A DNA stretch of 64,000 nt from the NCBI GenBank assembly GCA_016219645.1, contig JACRLR010000015.1, positions 62,001-126,000 of the forward strand. Direction: 5' to 3'. This stretch comes from Nitrospirota bacterium. Its GTDB lineage: Bacteria > Nitrospirota > Nitrospiria > Nitrospirales > Nitrospiraceae. The notes under the pieces are model-generated. The model was not told the DNA's origin and did not search any database. It saw only the letters and a program-made list of their open reading frames with translations. Below are positions 17,916 to 26,092 of the stretch, one piece after another. Positions within the stretch are counted from its first letter, which is position 1, and the number at the start of each line of letters is the position of its first letter. Both the position numbers and the translations under genes were made by a program.

Positions 17916-17960
17916 TCGTATCTCCTTAGGATGAACATCCGGCGGTGTGGCATGTGATTA

Positions 17961-19295
17961 TTACACAGATTGGTCTACGGCGAACGCAAGATCATGAAGT
18001 GGTTGAGAGATTCTAACCTCATAGGGGTGGTCGCCCTCCAGACTTCGTAACGGATCAGGCAACAGTGCCAGCTCTGTGGCGGCCCGTTGACGCAATTCCG
18101 TCAGTTTCTGAGTAGGAACAAGGCGTCGGCCCCCTGTCATCACGGGATGCAACAGTGGATCTCCTGTGCCGGGGGCCTCCACTGTGGTCACGAGATCGTA
18201 ATCGCATCGCCCATCGCGGCGGTACTGTCGATAGACCTGTTTGCTGCCAGGCCAGGTGGCTTTCCCTTCCGATCGTTTCCGGCAGGGCCGGCCGGCATAC
18301 TCTTGAAGTTTGTAGGCACAATCGAGTGACGGCGCGTCGGCCGACGTGGTCATGGCGGTGCCGATGGCAAAACTGTCGATCGGTGCTCCGCTGCCGATCA
18401 GCCGCTGCAATTGGTACTCGTCCAGATTGCCGCTCGCCAGGATCTTGGCTTGTGGCAAGCCCCCCTCATCCAAGATGCACCGGACTTTTCTCGCATGGTC
18501 TGCCAGGTCGCCACTATCTAACCGTACGCCCTTCACCGTGATGTTCCGTTGCCTTAAGCGAGGAGCCAGCGCCACAACTTTGTGTGCTGCCGCCTCCGTG
18601 TCGTAGGTATCGATCAAGAAAACTGTATTCTCCGGCTGTGCAAGAGCGAAATGTTCGAAGGCAGTTGCTTCGTTTTTGTGGGCCTGTACAAACGAATGGG
18701 CCATCGTCCCGTAGGTCGGAATGCCATATTCCATACCCGCGAGGACTGTGGCGGTGCCGGCGAAACCGGCCAGATAGCTGGCTCGCGCGGCGAGCAGGCC
18801 GGCCTCCGCTCCGTGCGCCCGACGTAACCCAAAATCGATGAGTGGTTTTCCGCCTGCGACCAAGACCGATCGTGCCGCTTTCGACGCGATGAGTGTCTGA
18901 AAGTTGAGCAGATTCATGATCCTCGTTTCGGCGAGCTGCGCTTGGGGAAGGGGGGCCCTCACGCGAAGGATCGGCTCGTTCGGAAAAAACACCGTTCCCT
19001 CCCGCATGGCGTGCACGTCGCCGGAGAACCGCAGGGTTTCCAGATAGTCCAAACAGGATTGACTGAACCGTCCGGTCTGTTCGAGCCATTCCAGTTCGGC
19101 TGGGCTGACGCGGAGCTGTTCCAAGAAGTCCAGGACTTGCTCCAACCCGGCGGCCATCAAAAAGCCACGTTGGGGCGGCAGCCTCCTCACGAAAAACTCA
19201 AAGACGGCGCTGTCCATCATGCCTTGCTCGACATAGGCCTGCACCATGGTGAGTTGATAGAGGTCGGTCAGAAGAATACTTGAGCAGGGATTCAT
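17961..19295 (-). CDS. pncB: Nicotinate phosphoribosyltransferase
   Basis: A 444-residue enzyme of NAD salvage that joins nicotinate and phosphoribosyl pyrophosphate with ATP hydrolysis. Family landmarks are N-terminal LLTDLYQLTMVQAYVEQG, EFFVRRLPPQRGF, the IDFGLRRAHGAEAG segment, YGTMAHSFVQAHKNE, and VRLDSGDLADHARK. The length suits the short clade of the family. It is transcribed with, and downstream of, a nicotinamidase gene (pncA) separated by a repeat island. A pncB paralogue belongs to the mycobacterial dormancy regulon. Confidence 0.94.
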   Translation of the reverse strand: MNPCSSILLTDLYQLTMVQAYVEQGMMDSAVFEFFVRRLPPQRGFLMAAGLEQVLDFLEQLRVSPAELEWLEQTGRFSQSCLDYLETLRFSGDVHAMREGTVFFPNEPILRVRAPLPQAQLAETRIMNLLNFQTLIASKAARSVLVAGGKPLIDFGLRRAHGAEAGLLAARASYLAGFAGTATVLAGMEYGIPTYGTMAHSFVQAHKNEATAFEHFALAQPENTVFLIDTYDTEAAAHKVVALAPRLRQRNITVKGVRLDSGDLADHARKVRCILDEGGLPQAKILASGNLDEYQLQRLIGSGAPIDSFAIGTAMTTSADAPSLDCAYKLQEYAGRPCRKRSEGKATWPGSKQVYRQYRRDGRCDYDLVTTVEAPGTGDPLLHPVMTGGRRLVPTQKLTELRQRAATELALLPDPLRSLEGDHPYEVRISQPLHDLAFAVDQSV

Positions 19296-19312
19296 GCGGC
19301 GAGACTTTCTTG

Positions 19313-19435
19313 CAGGATGCTGAAAAAGTCCGCCAGCGTCGTTCTCGCATCGTTCAGACCCTCAACGTACCGCAAGGGTACGCCTCGGGCCTTCACTCGC
19401 TGCGGCCTTGCTGAACGGCCTTTTTGAGCATCCTG
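19313..19435. repeat. Simple repeat island (perfectly bounded palindrome)
   Basis: The ends CAGGATGCTGAAAAAGTCCG and GGCCTTTTTGAGCATCCTG are inverted copies. The centre contains ACGTACCGCAAGGGTACGC, a hairpin. A-run and T-run lie just inside the two ends, so the structure looks like an intrinsic terminator readable from both strands. It sits between pncA and pncB. This is the shortest copy and may represent the uninterrupted form of the family. Confidence 0.85.
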
Positions 19436-19497
19436 TTTCAGTGGTTCCCTCTTATCAGAGACGGATAGGCCTTTGAAGTTCAGGTAATCCATAATGA

Positions 19498-20088
19498 CTA
19501 TACGCAGTATTCCAGCCGGGTCGGGATCGCTCCCAATCGAACCATGGCTTCTTCCGCCTTGCGTCCATCCTCCCAGGCGACATTGACAGGCCTGATTGCA
19601 TCGGTCAGCAAACAGACGTGGTAGCCGAGCAGCCGCGCGTCCTTGACCGTGTTGAGGACGCAATAGTCCGTGGCGAGCCCGCCGATGAAGAGCCGCCCGA
19701 TACCAGCCGCCTGTAGGTGTTCGTGTAGAGGCGTATCTTGGAAGGCTGAATAGGCTTCCTTGTCCGGCAGGGTCGCCTTCTGAATGATGGTAGCCGTTTC
19801 CGGGATGGGGAATGAGGGAGGCGGCAGAGCGCCGAGCGAACCAGCCACGCAATGGATTGGCCAGGGTCCTCCCTGCTCGCGAAAGGAACAATGGTTGGGC
19901 GGATGCCAGTCGTGCGACAAGAAAATCGGCAGGCCCTGTGACTGGAAACGATGAATGTACCCGCGCAGGATGGGGATGATCTCGTCGCCTCCCTTGACCC
20001 CTAAGGCTCCGCCTGGGAGAAAATCGTTCTGGACATCGGCGATCAGCAAGGCATCGCCGATGTACAGCTCTTCCCGTATTGTGCTCAT
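19498..20088 (-). CDS. pncA: Nicotinamidase (isochorismatase fold)
   Basis: A 196-residue hydrolase converting nicotinamide to nicotinate. The catalytic triad is visible: the aspartate in ADVQNDFLPGGALG, a lysine in IIQKATLPDKEAYSAF and the nucleophilic cysteine in GLATDYCVLNTVKDA. The metal site SHDWHPPNHCSF follows the first strand. A typical GG(L)ATDYCV signature supports pncA over other isochorismatase relatives. It feeds the nicotinate phosphoribosyltransferase encoded downstream. Confidence 0.94.
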   Translation of the reverse strand: MSTIREELYIGDALLIADVQNDFLPGGALGVKGGDEIIPILRGYIHRFQSQGLPIFLSHDWHPPNHCSFREQGGPWPIHCVAGSLGALPPPSFPIPETATIIQKATLPDKEAYSAFQDTPLHEHLQAAGIGRLFIGGLATDYCVLNTVKDARLLGYHVCLLTDAIRPVNVAWEDGRKAEEAMVRLGAIPTRLEYCV

Positions 20089-20207
20089 GGCGTATCGGTG
20101 TCACCAGAAAAGAGCATACATGCAGGGCGCTCAAAAAGCCCGTTCAGCAAGGCCGCAGCGAGTGACCAAGGATGATCCCTCAATGCTTGCTCGTATGTAT
20201 TGTCCCT

Positions 20208-20305
20208 AGGAGTGGCCCGGATGGGTCCCCCACTGCGCGCGTCCAACGAGGGTTTTCCGAAACCGCGCGTTGCGCGAGCACAGGGGACCCATCCGCGCCA
20301 CTCCT
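20208..20305. repeat. Variable-arm hairpin element C
   Basis: The arms at 20208-20230 (AGGAGTGGCCCGGATGGGTC...) and 20283-20305 (GGGGACCCATCCGCGCCACT...) form 23 pairs with one mismatch. The 52-base core has the conserved ACTGCGCGCGTCCAACGAG and CGCGCGTTGCGCGAGCA flanks and a GGTTT/AAACC apical stem. It ends 8 bases from the cytochrome c stop and is a likely terminator. Confidence 0.88.
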
Positions 20306-20312
20306 CTTCCTG

Positions 20313-20699
20313 CTACCGTCCCTGCTGGGACAACAGGCGGATATAGGCCACCACGTCCTGCATCTCGCCGTCCGTCAGCTGCCCTCGCCACGCATGCATG
20401 GGGCTGAAGACGACTCCGTGTTCGATGGTTCGTAGCAGCTCTTCGTCGGATTTCAGAAAAGATAGGAAGCGGTGAAAGTTGGCCGGCGGCACCTTGAGAG
20501 CCTGCCCGTCAGGTCCGTCCCCCCAGCCTCCGATACCGTGACAGGCCTGGCAATGTCGCTCATAGACACCTTTGCCCCTTGTGATATCGGCCGGATATTC
20601 TTGCGCGCGGAGAGATGAATAGAATGTCAGACCCATCATTCCTGCGATGACGATGACTCGGACGATGGTCGGCATCAGGTCATGATGGATCGGGCGCAT
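20313..20699 (-). CDS. Periplasmic monoheme cytochrome c
   Basis: A 128-residue class I cytochrome c: a signal peptide (IVRVIVIAGMMGLTFYSSLRA), then a heme attachment site CQACH near residue 53 in YERHCQACHGIGG. The likely distal ligand methionine is in VVFSPMHAWRGQLTDGEMQD, followed by the C-terminal VVAYIRLL helix. It is a small electron carrier; its partners are unknown. AGGAGG precedes the ATG. No other respiratory gene is adjacent. Confidence 0.92.
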   Translation of the reverse strand: MRPIHHDLMPTIVRVIVIAGMMGLTFYSSLRAQEYPADITRGKGVYERHCQACHGIGGWGDGPDGQALKVPPANFHRFLSFLKSDEELLRTIEHGVVFSPMHAWRGQLTDGEMQDVVAYIRLLSQQGR

Positions 20700-20789
20700 G
20701 AAAACCTCCTAGTAAGCTGCGGAAAATCCGTTGTGGTATGCACAGCATTGCACTGTTCCCTTGCTAGCGGTCGTAAACCAAGAACCAGG
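20700..20789. other. Region upstream of the cytochrome c gene
   Basis: This is the upstream side of the cytochrome gene. Apart from the AGGAGG ribosome site just before its start I see no convincing promoter. The next repeat island begins at 20790. Confidence 0.4.
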
Positions 20790-21167
20790 CAGGATGCTCA
20801 AAAAGGTCAGACATTTCACCCGCCCGCACTGAGTCTGCCAAGACAGACTCTTTCCCCTGGGACGCGCCGTTCCGCAGGCAAGGCCGCAGCGAGCGACCAA
20901 AGATTGATCTTTCCAAGCTTGCTCGTTCTCTCTTCAGGGATGGGGGCTGATTGATCTTCCACTGCGCTCATTTTTACCTTCCCATATTTCTCCAAAGGGT
21001 GGCTTGGTCGATCCTCGATTGCGCGCGTCGAACGAGCACATTCTTATCGTGCGCGTTCCGCGAGCAGGAGGACGACCAGGCTACCCGTCCCATCCTTCTC
21101 AGGCCGCGCGTTGCGCGAGCACAGAAGATCATCAGGCTCCATCCCCTTCCCATTTTTCAGCATCCTG
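20790..21167. repeat. Composite repeat island with nested element
   Basis: The ends CAGGATGCTCAAAAAGGTC and CATTTTTCAGCATCCTG are inverted copies. The right end touches the FmdB stop codon on the minus strand. Inside are a TCTTGG-type hairpin at 20831-20850 and the two halves of an alpha-arm hairpin (GGCTGATTGATCTTCCACTG near 20945 and GCGCGAGCACAGAAGATC near 21113). These halves are separated by the complete hairpin 20997-21086, so one element has been inserted into another. Confidence 0.8.
20997..21086. repeat. Variable-arm hairpin element D (nested)
   Basis: The arms GGGTGGCTTGGTCGATCCTC (20997-21016) and GAGGACGACCAGGCTACCC (21068-21086) pair well with a small bulge. The 51-base core has the conserved TTGCGCGCGTCGAACGAGC flank and apical GCAC/GTGC pairing. 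It lies inside another split element. Confidence 0.82.
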
Positions 21168-21332
21168 CTAACTCTTCTTGGTCGTGTGGGCCACAAACGA
21201 CGTATAAAGTTGCTGCATCTTGCCGCTGCCGCACTTCGGGCAGGTCACCTTATTGGATTCATGTTGCTTCAAGGTTAAGACCACCAATGATTCCTTCCCA
21301 CAGTCCTGACATTTATAGTCGTACATGGGCAT
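21168..21332 (-). CDS. FmdB-type zinc-ribbon protein
   Basis: A 54-residue protein with the FmdB pattern MPMYDYKCQDCGKESLVVL, then CPKCGSGKMQQLYTSF and a short lysine tail. Two CxxC pairs predict zinc binding. The family is tentatively described as regulatory, without firm proof. GGAGG lies 8 bases before the ATG at 21332, so the upstream in-frame extension is rejected. The TAG stop is immediately followed by the end of a repeat island. Confidence 0.88.
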   Translation of the reverse strand: MPMYDYKCQDCGKESLVVLTLKQHESNKVTCPKCGSGKMQQLYTSFVAHTTKKS

Positions 21333-21374
21333 ATGAAGACCTCCCCCTAGTAGGTTGCCAAAAAACCATTCCCG

Positions 21375-21526
21375 AAGGCTGCTCAAAAAGGCCGTTCAGC
21401 AAGGCCGCAGCGAGTGAAGAAGGCTGAGGTCGAGGTTAAGGTTAAGTGTCGATGAGATTCTTGTTTTCTCAACCTTAGCCTCAGCCTCAACCTTCCCATA
21501 CGCTGGCGGCCTTTTTCAGCAGCCTG
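21375..21526. repeat. Repeat island with 6-nt periodic inner arms
   Basis: The ends AGGCTGCTCAAAAAGGCCG and GGCCTTTTTCAGCAGCCT are inverted copies. Inner arms are built from 6-nt units (GGTTAAGGTTAAG, then CTCAACCTTAGCCTCAGCC). The right end touches the Lon-type gene stop codon (TAG at 21527-21529 on the minus strand). The inner arms match the repeat at 84-223. Confidence 0.82.
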
Positions 21527-23950
21527 CTAGACTTCTGTGATAATGCGTCCATTAGGCTTCCTTTCGCCCTCGCTCCATTCTGCGATGGCCTGAGCCAGCT
21601 CTGCGAGTCGTTGGGCCGCGCGGCCGTAGACCGTGTCGGGAGCATACTCCCCATTGAGGTCTCGCACGCCTGCCGGCACGCCGGTGAGCAATTCGATGGC
21701 TTCTTCTATGGTGTTCACCCCATAGATCGTGAAGCGACCGGACTCCACCGCCTCGACGACCTCGCGCCGCAGCGCGAGATGTTTGGTATTGCGGGCGGGG
21801 ACAATGACGCCCTGTTTCCCGGTCAGCCCCCGCCGTACACAGGACTCGAAGAATCCTTCGATCTTTTCATTCACACCGCCGATGGGCTGCACCTCACCCA
21901 GCTGGTTGACCGAGCCGGTTACGGCGAGCCATTGACGAACGGGGAGATCGGCGAGGCTGGACAGGATGGCGGCCAACTCGCCCACTGCGGCGCTATCACC
22001 TTCCACTTCAGAGTAGGTCTGCTCAAACGTCAGTGAGGCGCTCAACGCAAAGGGATGGGCGCCGGCAAATTTTCCGGTGAGGTATCCCGCGAGTGTCATC
22101 ACACCTTTGCTATGGATGTTACCTGCCAGTTCCGCTTCGCGTTGAATGTCGATCACCCCTTTGGTGCCGACGGAAGTGCGCGCCGTAATCCTGGTCGGGC
22201 GGCCGAAGGCATAGTCACCGAGCTGGTGTACGGAGAGCCCGTTGACCTGACCCACCACTTCTTTGTCCAGATCCACCAGCAAGGTGCCTTCCCGGATTTC
22301 GTCCTGGATCCAGTGTTCCGCCAGATTGGACCGATGGCGTTTGTGCGCAACCGCTGCTTCGACATCCGCACGTGTGACGAACGCATGGCCATCCTTCTTG
22401 GCCCAGTAACCTGCTTCCCGGATGAGGTCGCTGACCAGACTGAAACGCAACGAGAGGCGGTCGTGCCGGTCCGCAAACCGGAACCCCTGTCGGATGATTT
22501 CGGCCACGGCATCGACTCCAAAATGCGGGAGCCCTTCTTCCCGGCAGAGCTTGGCGACGAAGCGCGCATATTGGCGATCCTGCCGCTCGCTCCGCACCAC
22601 CTCGGTGTCGAAGTCCGCCTTCACCTTGAAGAGTTTGGCAAAGTCTTCTTCGTAGGCTTGGAGGAGGTAATACAGTACCGGGGGTCCGACCATGATGACT
22701 TTGACGGTGACGGGAATCGGATCCGGTCTGAGTCCTGCGGTGGAAAATCCATAAAACTCGGCTGGGTCTTCGATCTTGACTTCCGCCGTCTTGATGACCC
22801 GCTTTAACGCGTCCCAGGAAAAGGGCTGGCGGAGAACATCCATTGCATTGACGATCAAATACCCGCCGTTGGCGAGGAGGGCTGCACCGGCCCGAATCTC
22901 AGTAAAGTCAGTGTACATGACTCCCATCTGGGCTTTCCGTTCGATTTTCCCTATCAGGTTGGTATAGGTCGGGTGGGATTCATCGATCACTGGCGCCCCG
23001 GACGTTGGGTCATGCTCGACAATGAGATTGACGAGGTACCGGGTCATATCGGGCCGACGCGGCTCAAGTCCCGGGAGGTGGAGGGCCGGACCTTCGTGCG
23101 GTAGGAAATCCTTGTACTGATGAATAATGTTCTGATGCACTCGTTCGAGATAGCCGGCGATCGCCGGCAGGTCCAGGTAGGCGCGGCGTATCGTCTCGTA
23201 GCGACCTTCCATGATGTTGGCCACGAGTTGACGGTCCAAGTGCTGCCGGGCGTGCTCCGCTTCCTTTTCGAGGGCGTGGATGCGGACGTGAAATTCACGA
23301 ATTTCCCCTTCGAGCGTTTTCCGCCGCTCTGCCAGCTCCTGCTGTTCCTGCTCCGTCAGGGCCTCCATCTGTTCGTCGGTCATCGGATGGCCATCTTTGA
23401 GAGGGACGAGCCCGAACCCTCCGGGGGTTTCTTCGAAACCGAACCCCCGCGCTACGCTCAGTTCCGTCAGATCGCGAAAGAGCGCTTTCTTCTTCGATTC
23501 CGTGTCTTCGAAGATTTTGGCCTTGGCATCCAGATACTTTTTGCTGTCGAAGGCCAGGGGAATGTCACGCCGCAGGCCTTCGATGAACGCAGCCATCTCC
23601 CGCTTGAAAATGCAGCCCTGTCCGGCGGGAAATGACAGACAGACCGGGCGTGACACGTCCTGAAAGTTGTTCACATAGCACCAGTCGGCCGGGGCCGGCG
23701 CCCCCTGGGCCACCCGTTTCACCATCTGGCGGACGAGCGTCCCCTTCCCGGTACCGACCGGACCAGAGACATAGAGATTGAAGCCTGGCCCCTTCATGTG
23801 CAGGCCGAATTCCAAAGCTTCGACCGCTCGTTCTTGTCCGATGATTTCGTTCAGCGGCTCCAGTTCGCTGGTATCGTCGAACCCTAGCTGTGCCGGATCG
23901 ACAGCCGGCGACAGCATGGAGACGGGAATCTTGAGTCTGTCGACGGCCAT
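21527..23950 (-). CDS. LonB-like ATP-dependent protease (S16 family)
   Basis: An 807-residue AAA+ protease of the type with an N-terminal AAA_32 domain. GPVGTGKGT near residue 67 is the Walker A motif. A long coiled-coil insert (LTEQEQQELAERRKTLEGEI) follows. The C-terminal Lon proteolytic domain has the Ser-Lys dyad S653 (EGDSAAVGEL) and K696 (GGVNEKIEGFF), 43 residues apart as in Lon. The classic Lon N-terminal LAN domain is missing, and no membrane helices are visible, unlike archaeal LonB. Protein quality control is likely. It lies 8 bases downstream of the hibernation factor gene. Confidence 0.92.
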   Translation of the reverse strand: MAVDRLKIPVSMLSPAVDPAQLGFDDTSELEPLNEIIGQERAVEALEFGLHMKGPGFNLYVSGPVGTGKGTLVRQMVKRVAQGAPAPADWCYVNNFQDVSRPVCLSFPAGQGCIFKREMAAFIEGLRRDIPLAFDSKKYLDAKAKIFEDTESKKKALFRDLTELSVARGFGFEETPGGFGLVPLKDGHPMTDEQMEALTEQEQQELAERRKTLEGEIREFHVRIHALEKEAEHARQHLDRQLVANIMEGRYETIRRAYLDLPAIAGYLERVHQNIIHQYKDFLPHEGPALHLPGLEPRRPDMTRYLVNLIVEHDPTSGAPVIDESHPTYTNLIGKIERKAQMGVMYTDFTEIRAGAALLANGGYLIVNAMDVLRQPFSWDALKRVIKTAEVKIEDPAEFYGFSTAGLRPDPIPVTVKVIMVGPPVLYYLLQAYEEDFAKLFKVKADFDTEVVRSERQDRQYARFVAKLCREEGLPHFGVDAVAEIIRQGFRFADRHDRLSLRFSLVSDLIREAGYWAKKDGHAFVTRADVEAAVAHKRHRSNLAEHWIQDEIREGTLLVDLDKEVVGQVNGLSVHQLGDYAFGRPTRITARTSVGTKGVIDIQREAELAGNIHSKGVMTLAGYLTGKFAGAHPFALSASLTFEQTYSEVEGDSAAVGELAAILSSLADLPVRQWLAVTGSVNQLGEVQPIGGVNEKIEGFFESCVRRGLTGKQGVIVPARNTKHLALRREVVEAVESGRFTIYGVNTIEEAIELLTGVPAGVRDLNGEYAPDTVYGRAAQRLAELAQAIAEWSEGERKPNGRIITEV

Positions 23951-23958
23951 GAAGATTC

Positions 23959-24504
23959 CTACAAGACGAGGGGGGACGGACGTTGGACCGTCGTGGCCTG
24001 AGGGCCTTTCTCGCCCTCTTCAAGGTTAAAGGCAACGTCGGTTCCATCGTTCAATTCTTCGAACGTGAGACCCTGTAGCGCGTGTTTGTGGAAGTACACC
24101 TCGCCCCCGCCCTCCTTGAGGATGAATCCGTACCCTTCTTTTGGAAACAGTTTGCAGATCACTCCGCGTAATGGAGGGATCGGAGGGGTACGTACCTCGG
24201 TGCTGGCCCGCTTCTCGCGGTACTTGCGGAGCTCGATAGCCATGGCGTCGAAAGCTGTTCGGATGGCCTCCTCGAACGTCTTGTCTTCCTTACGGGCCGT
24301 CATGGTCTGGCGACCGGGGAGCGTGAGGACAATGAGCGCTTCGGCAACATTGTCCAACTTCTTGTGGTGGGGATTTTTCGTGAGGGTGACACGCCCATGG
24401 ATCAGATCGTAATGCCTCTGCTGGAGGTCTGCCATGCGGGTCTCGATTTCACTCTTCCAGCGGGGAGTCATCTCGACGTTTCTGCTCTCAATTTCCAGCT
24501 GCAT
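23959..24504 (-). CDS. Ribosome hibernation factor (S30AE) fused to a cold-shock domain
   Basis: A 181-residue fusion. Residues 1-100 match HPF/RaiA proteins (MQLEIESRNVEMTPRWKSEI, VTLTKNPHHKKLDNVAEALI) that dock in the decoding centre of idle ribosomes. Residues 110-178 are a cold-shock domain with the RNP-like GVICKLFPKEGYGFILKE and VYFHKHAL motifs. The S30AE dimerisation tail of long HPF is replaced by the RNA-binding domain. GGAGG precedes the start. It is cotranscribed with the Lon-type protease, linking ribosome storage and proteolysis. Confidence 0.9.
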   Translation of the reverse strand: MQLEIESRNVEMTPRWKSEIETRMADLQQRHYDLIHGRVTLTKNPHHKKLDNVAEALIVLTLPGRQTMTARKEDKTFEEAIRTAFDAMAIELRKYREKRASTEVRTPPIPPLRGVICKLFPKEGYGFILKEGGGEVYFHKHALQGLTFEELNDGTDVAFNLEEGEKGPQATTVQRPSPLVL

Positions 24505-24515
24505 GTGGCCTCCGT

Positions 24516-24599
24516 TCGTTTATTTGGTTTGTCTTGTTGATTTGGTTGAATGAAACTAACCAGATGAACTAAATCAACCAAACAAACTAAACAAACCAG
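24516..24599. repeat. AT-rich 9-nt periodic hairpin, copy 3
   Basis: The left arm reads TTTATTTGG, TTTGTCTTG, TTGATTTGG. The right arm on the other strand reads TTTGTTTAG, TTTGTTTGG, TTGATTTAG, so the two arms pair over about 30 bases. It lies 12 bases upstream of the hibernation factor start codon, in the region where its promoter or leader would be. Confidence 0.85.
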
Positions 24600-24855
24600 A
24601 ACGACCAGCTGCCGGTTGACATCAGCAAGCTGTATGCCGCCCTCAAACAGAGAGCTTGGGGTGAGAGTATAGGGGGTAGAGGCTGATATTTCTTGTGTCT
24701 TGCCCCTTGTTGCACTCCTCTCGCCTAATTGAAGTGACGCATTTCTCCCCAGTGGCTCGGTTGGGAGTGAAGCTCAATGCACCAGTTTATGTTGAGGCGA
24801 ATGGTTGATTCATTCTCTAGTGGCTCCGTTGCATGCTTAAACCTTGCCTTACGCG
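24600..24855. other. Intergenic region before the phosphotransferase gene
   Basis: No gene is seen. CTCCCCAGTGGCTCGG near 24745 resembles CCCCACATGGCTAAGT in the direct repeats upstream of the zinc-ribbon gene at 16202. No clear Shine-Dalgarno sequence precedes the next gene. Confidence 0.35.
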
Positions 24856-25974
24856 ATGGAACACGAATTGCCTATCTTCACTCCTATGCCTATGCTCAAG
24901 AAAGAGTCCCTGGAACAATACCTTCGCGGCCGGTTCGGTTTCAAGGCGACCTTGCTGACCTATGGGGCAATCGGGAAGGAAAGCTCGAAGGGCACCTACA
25001 AACAGTATGGGTATGGTTCACCGGTCAAATTGACATTTCGAATCGGGCGCACTATCCAGTCGGCGGTATTGGAGACGATGAGTCCTGGGCCGTTCGGTCA
25101 TGAGCATATGGCGGACCGGGCCCAGGCAATCCTCTGGGATTATGACTCCTATGGCCGGCTACCGCGCCACGTGAAGGCTCTCGATGTCGGAGCCTTTACC
25201 GACGATCAGCAGCTGATCTCGGTGGCGGAGGCGCGCGAATTTTTTGTTCTGACTCAATGGACGGAGGGAACCAGCTATCATTCCGATCTGGAGCGATTGG
25301 TCAAAGGCGGAAGCCTCAGGAAACTGGATCGAGAGCGAACGATAGCCCTGGCACGTTATCTGGCGGAGATCCATGCCAGGAAACGGCGCGACCCCTCCCT
25401 CTATCGGCGCCGGCTCAGGGAATTGATCGGTCACGGCGAGTGTATTATGGGGCTGACCGACAGCTACCCGGACCGCTACGAGTTTATCTCGGCGGATCTC
25501 TTGCGCGGAATCGAAGAGGCTTGTAACCGGTGGCGCTGGCGCCTGCGCGGGGAGACCCACCGTCTCTCGCAAGTTCATGGAGACTTTCATCCCTGGAATG
25601 TCTTGTTCCGGAAAGGAGCGGATTTCTCCGTGCTCGACCGGTCACGCGGGGAGTGGGGGGAACCGGCGGACGATGTGACCTCGATGACGATCAATTATCT
25701 GTTTTTCTCACTCTGTCGCTGGGGCACATTGAAAGGGCCTTTGGAAGTGCTGTTCCGGCTCTTTTGGGACACCTATGTGGAGGCAAGCCGAGACCATGCG
25801 GTCACAGAGTCTGCTGCCCCCTTCTTTGCATTTCGAGGATTGGTCTTAGCGAGTCCCGTGTGGTATCCCAAGCTGCCGATCGAGGTGCGCCGGACCATCT
25901 TTCGATTTATCGAGCATGTGCTGGATGAGCCGTACTTCGACCCTTCGAGGGTGAATGAGTATTGCCGAGCCTAG
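24856..25974 (+). CDS. Aminoglycoside phosphotransferase-like kinase
   Basis: About 372 residues of the APH/choline kinase fold. The catalytic loop is VHGDFHPWNVLF (around residue 240) and the metal-binding segment follows as LDRSRGEWGEPADDV. The usual DxD arrangement is recognisable, but the second aspartate lies in an unusual VLDRSRGEWG context. It probably phosphorylates a small hydroxylated molecule; drug resistance should not be assumed. The start is uncertain (ATG 24856 or in-frame TTG 24844; no ribosome site seen). An APS-kinase-like gene follows, a pairing that suggests linked function. Confidence 0.8.
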   Translation: MEHELPIFTPMPMLKKESLEQYLRGRFGFKATLLTYGAIGKESSKGTYKQYGYGSPVKLTFRIGRTIQSAVLETMSPGPFGHEHMADRAQAILWDYDSYGRLPRHVKALDVGAFTDDQQLISVAEAREFFVLTQWTEGTSYHSDLERLVKGGSLRKLDRERTIALARYLAEIHARKRRDPSLYRRRLRELIGHGECIMGLTDSYPDRYEFISADLLRGIEEACNRWRWRLRGETHRLSQVHGDFHPWNVLFRKGADFSVLDRSRGEWGEPADDVTSMTINYLFFSLCRWGTLKGPLEVLFRLFWDTYVEASRDHAVTESAAPFFAFRGLVLASPVWYPKLPIEVRRTIFRFIEHVLDEPYFDPSRVNEYCRA

Positions 25975-25975
25975 A

Positions 25976-26092
25976 GGGTCATTGGTCACTAGTCATTGGT
26001 CAATGGTGAAGATTGGATTCTTTTCGCGATGCCGACATGTTTTCTGCGTATATTGGTGACCGTTGACCGATGACCATTGACCATTCTTCCAG
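25976..26092. repeat. Heptameric GGTCATT repeat palindrome
   Basis: The left part is a chain of 7-nt units GGTCATT GGTCACT AGTCATT. The right part is the inverted chain (GACCGTTGACCGATGACCATT). They flank about 50 bases. The right arm contains the start codon of the next gene (ATGACCATTGACC at 26070), so the first residues MTIDH are repeat-encoded. Confidence 0.82.

Noticed and set aside
19292-20134. Alternative 280-codon minus-strand frame overlapping pncA
   Set aside because: The other frame has the full nicotinamidase catalytic triad; this frame has no motif and runs into a repeat island.
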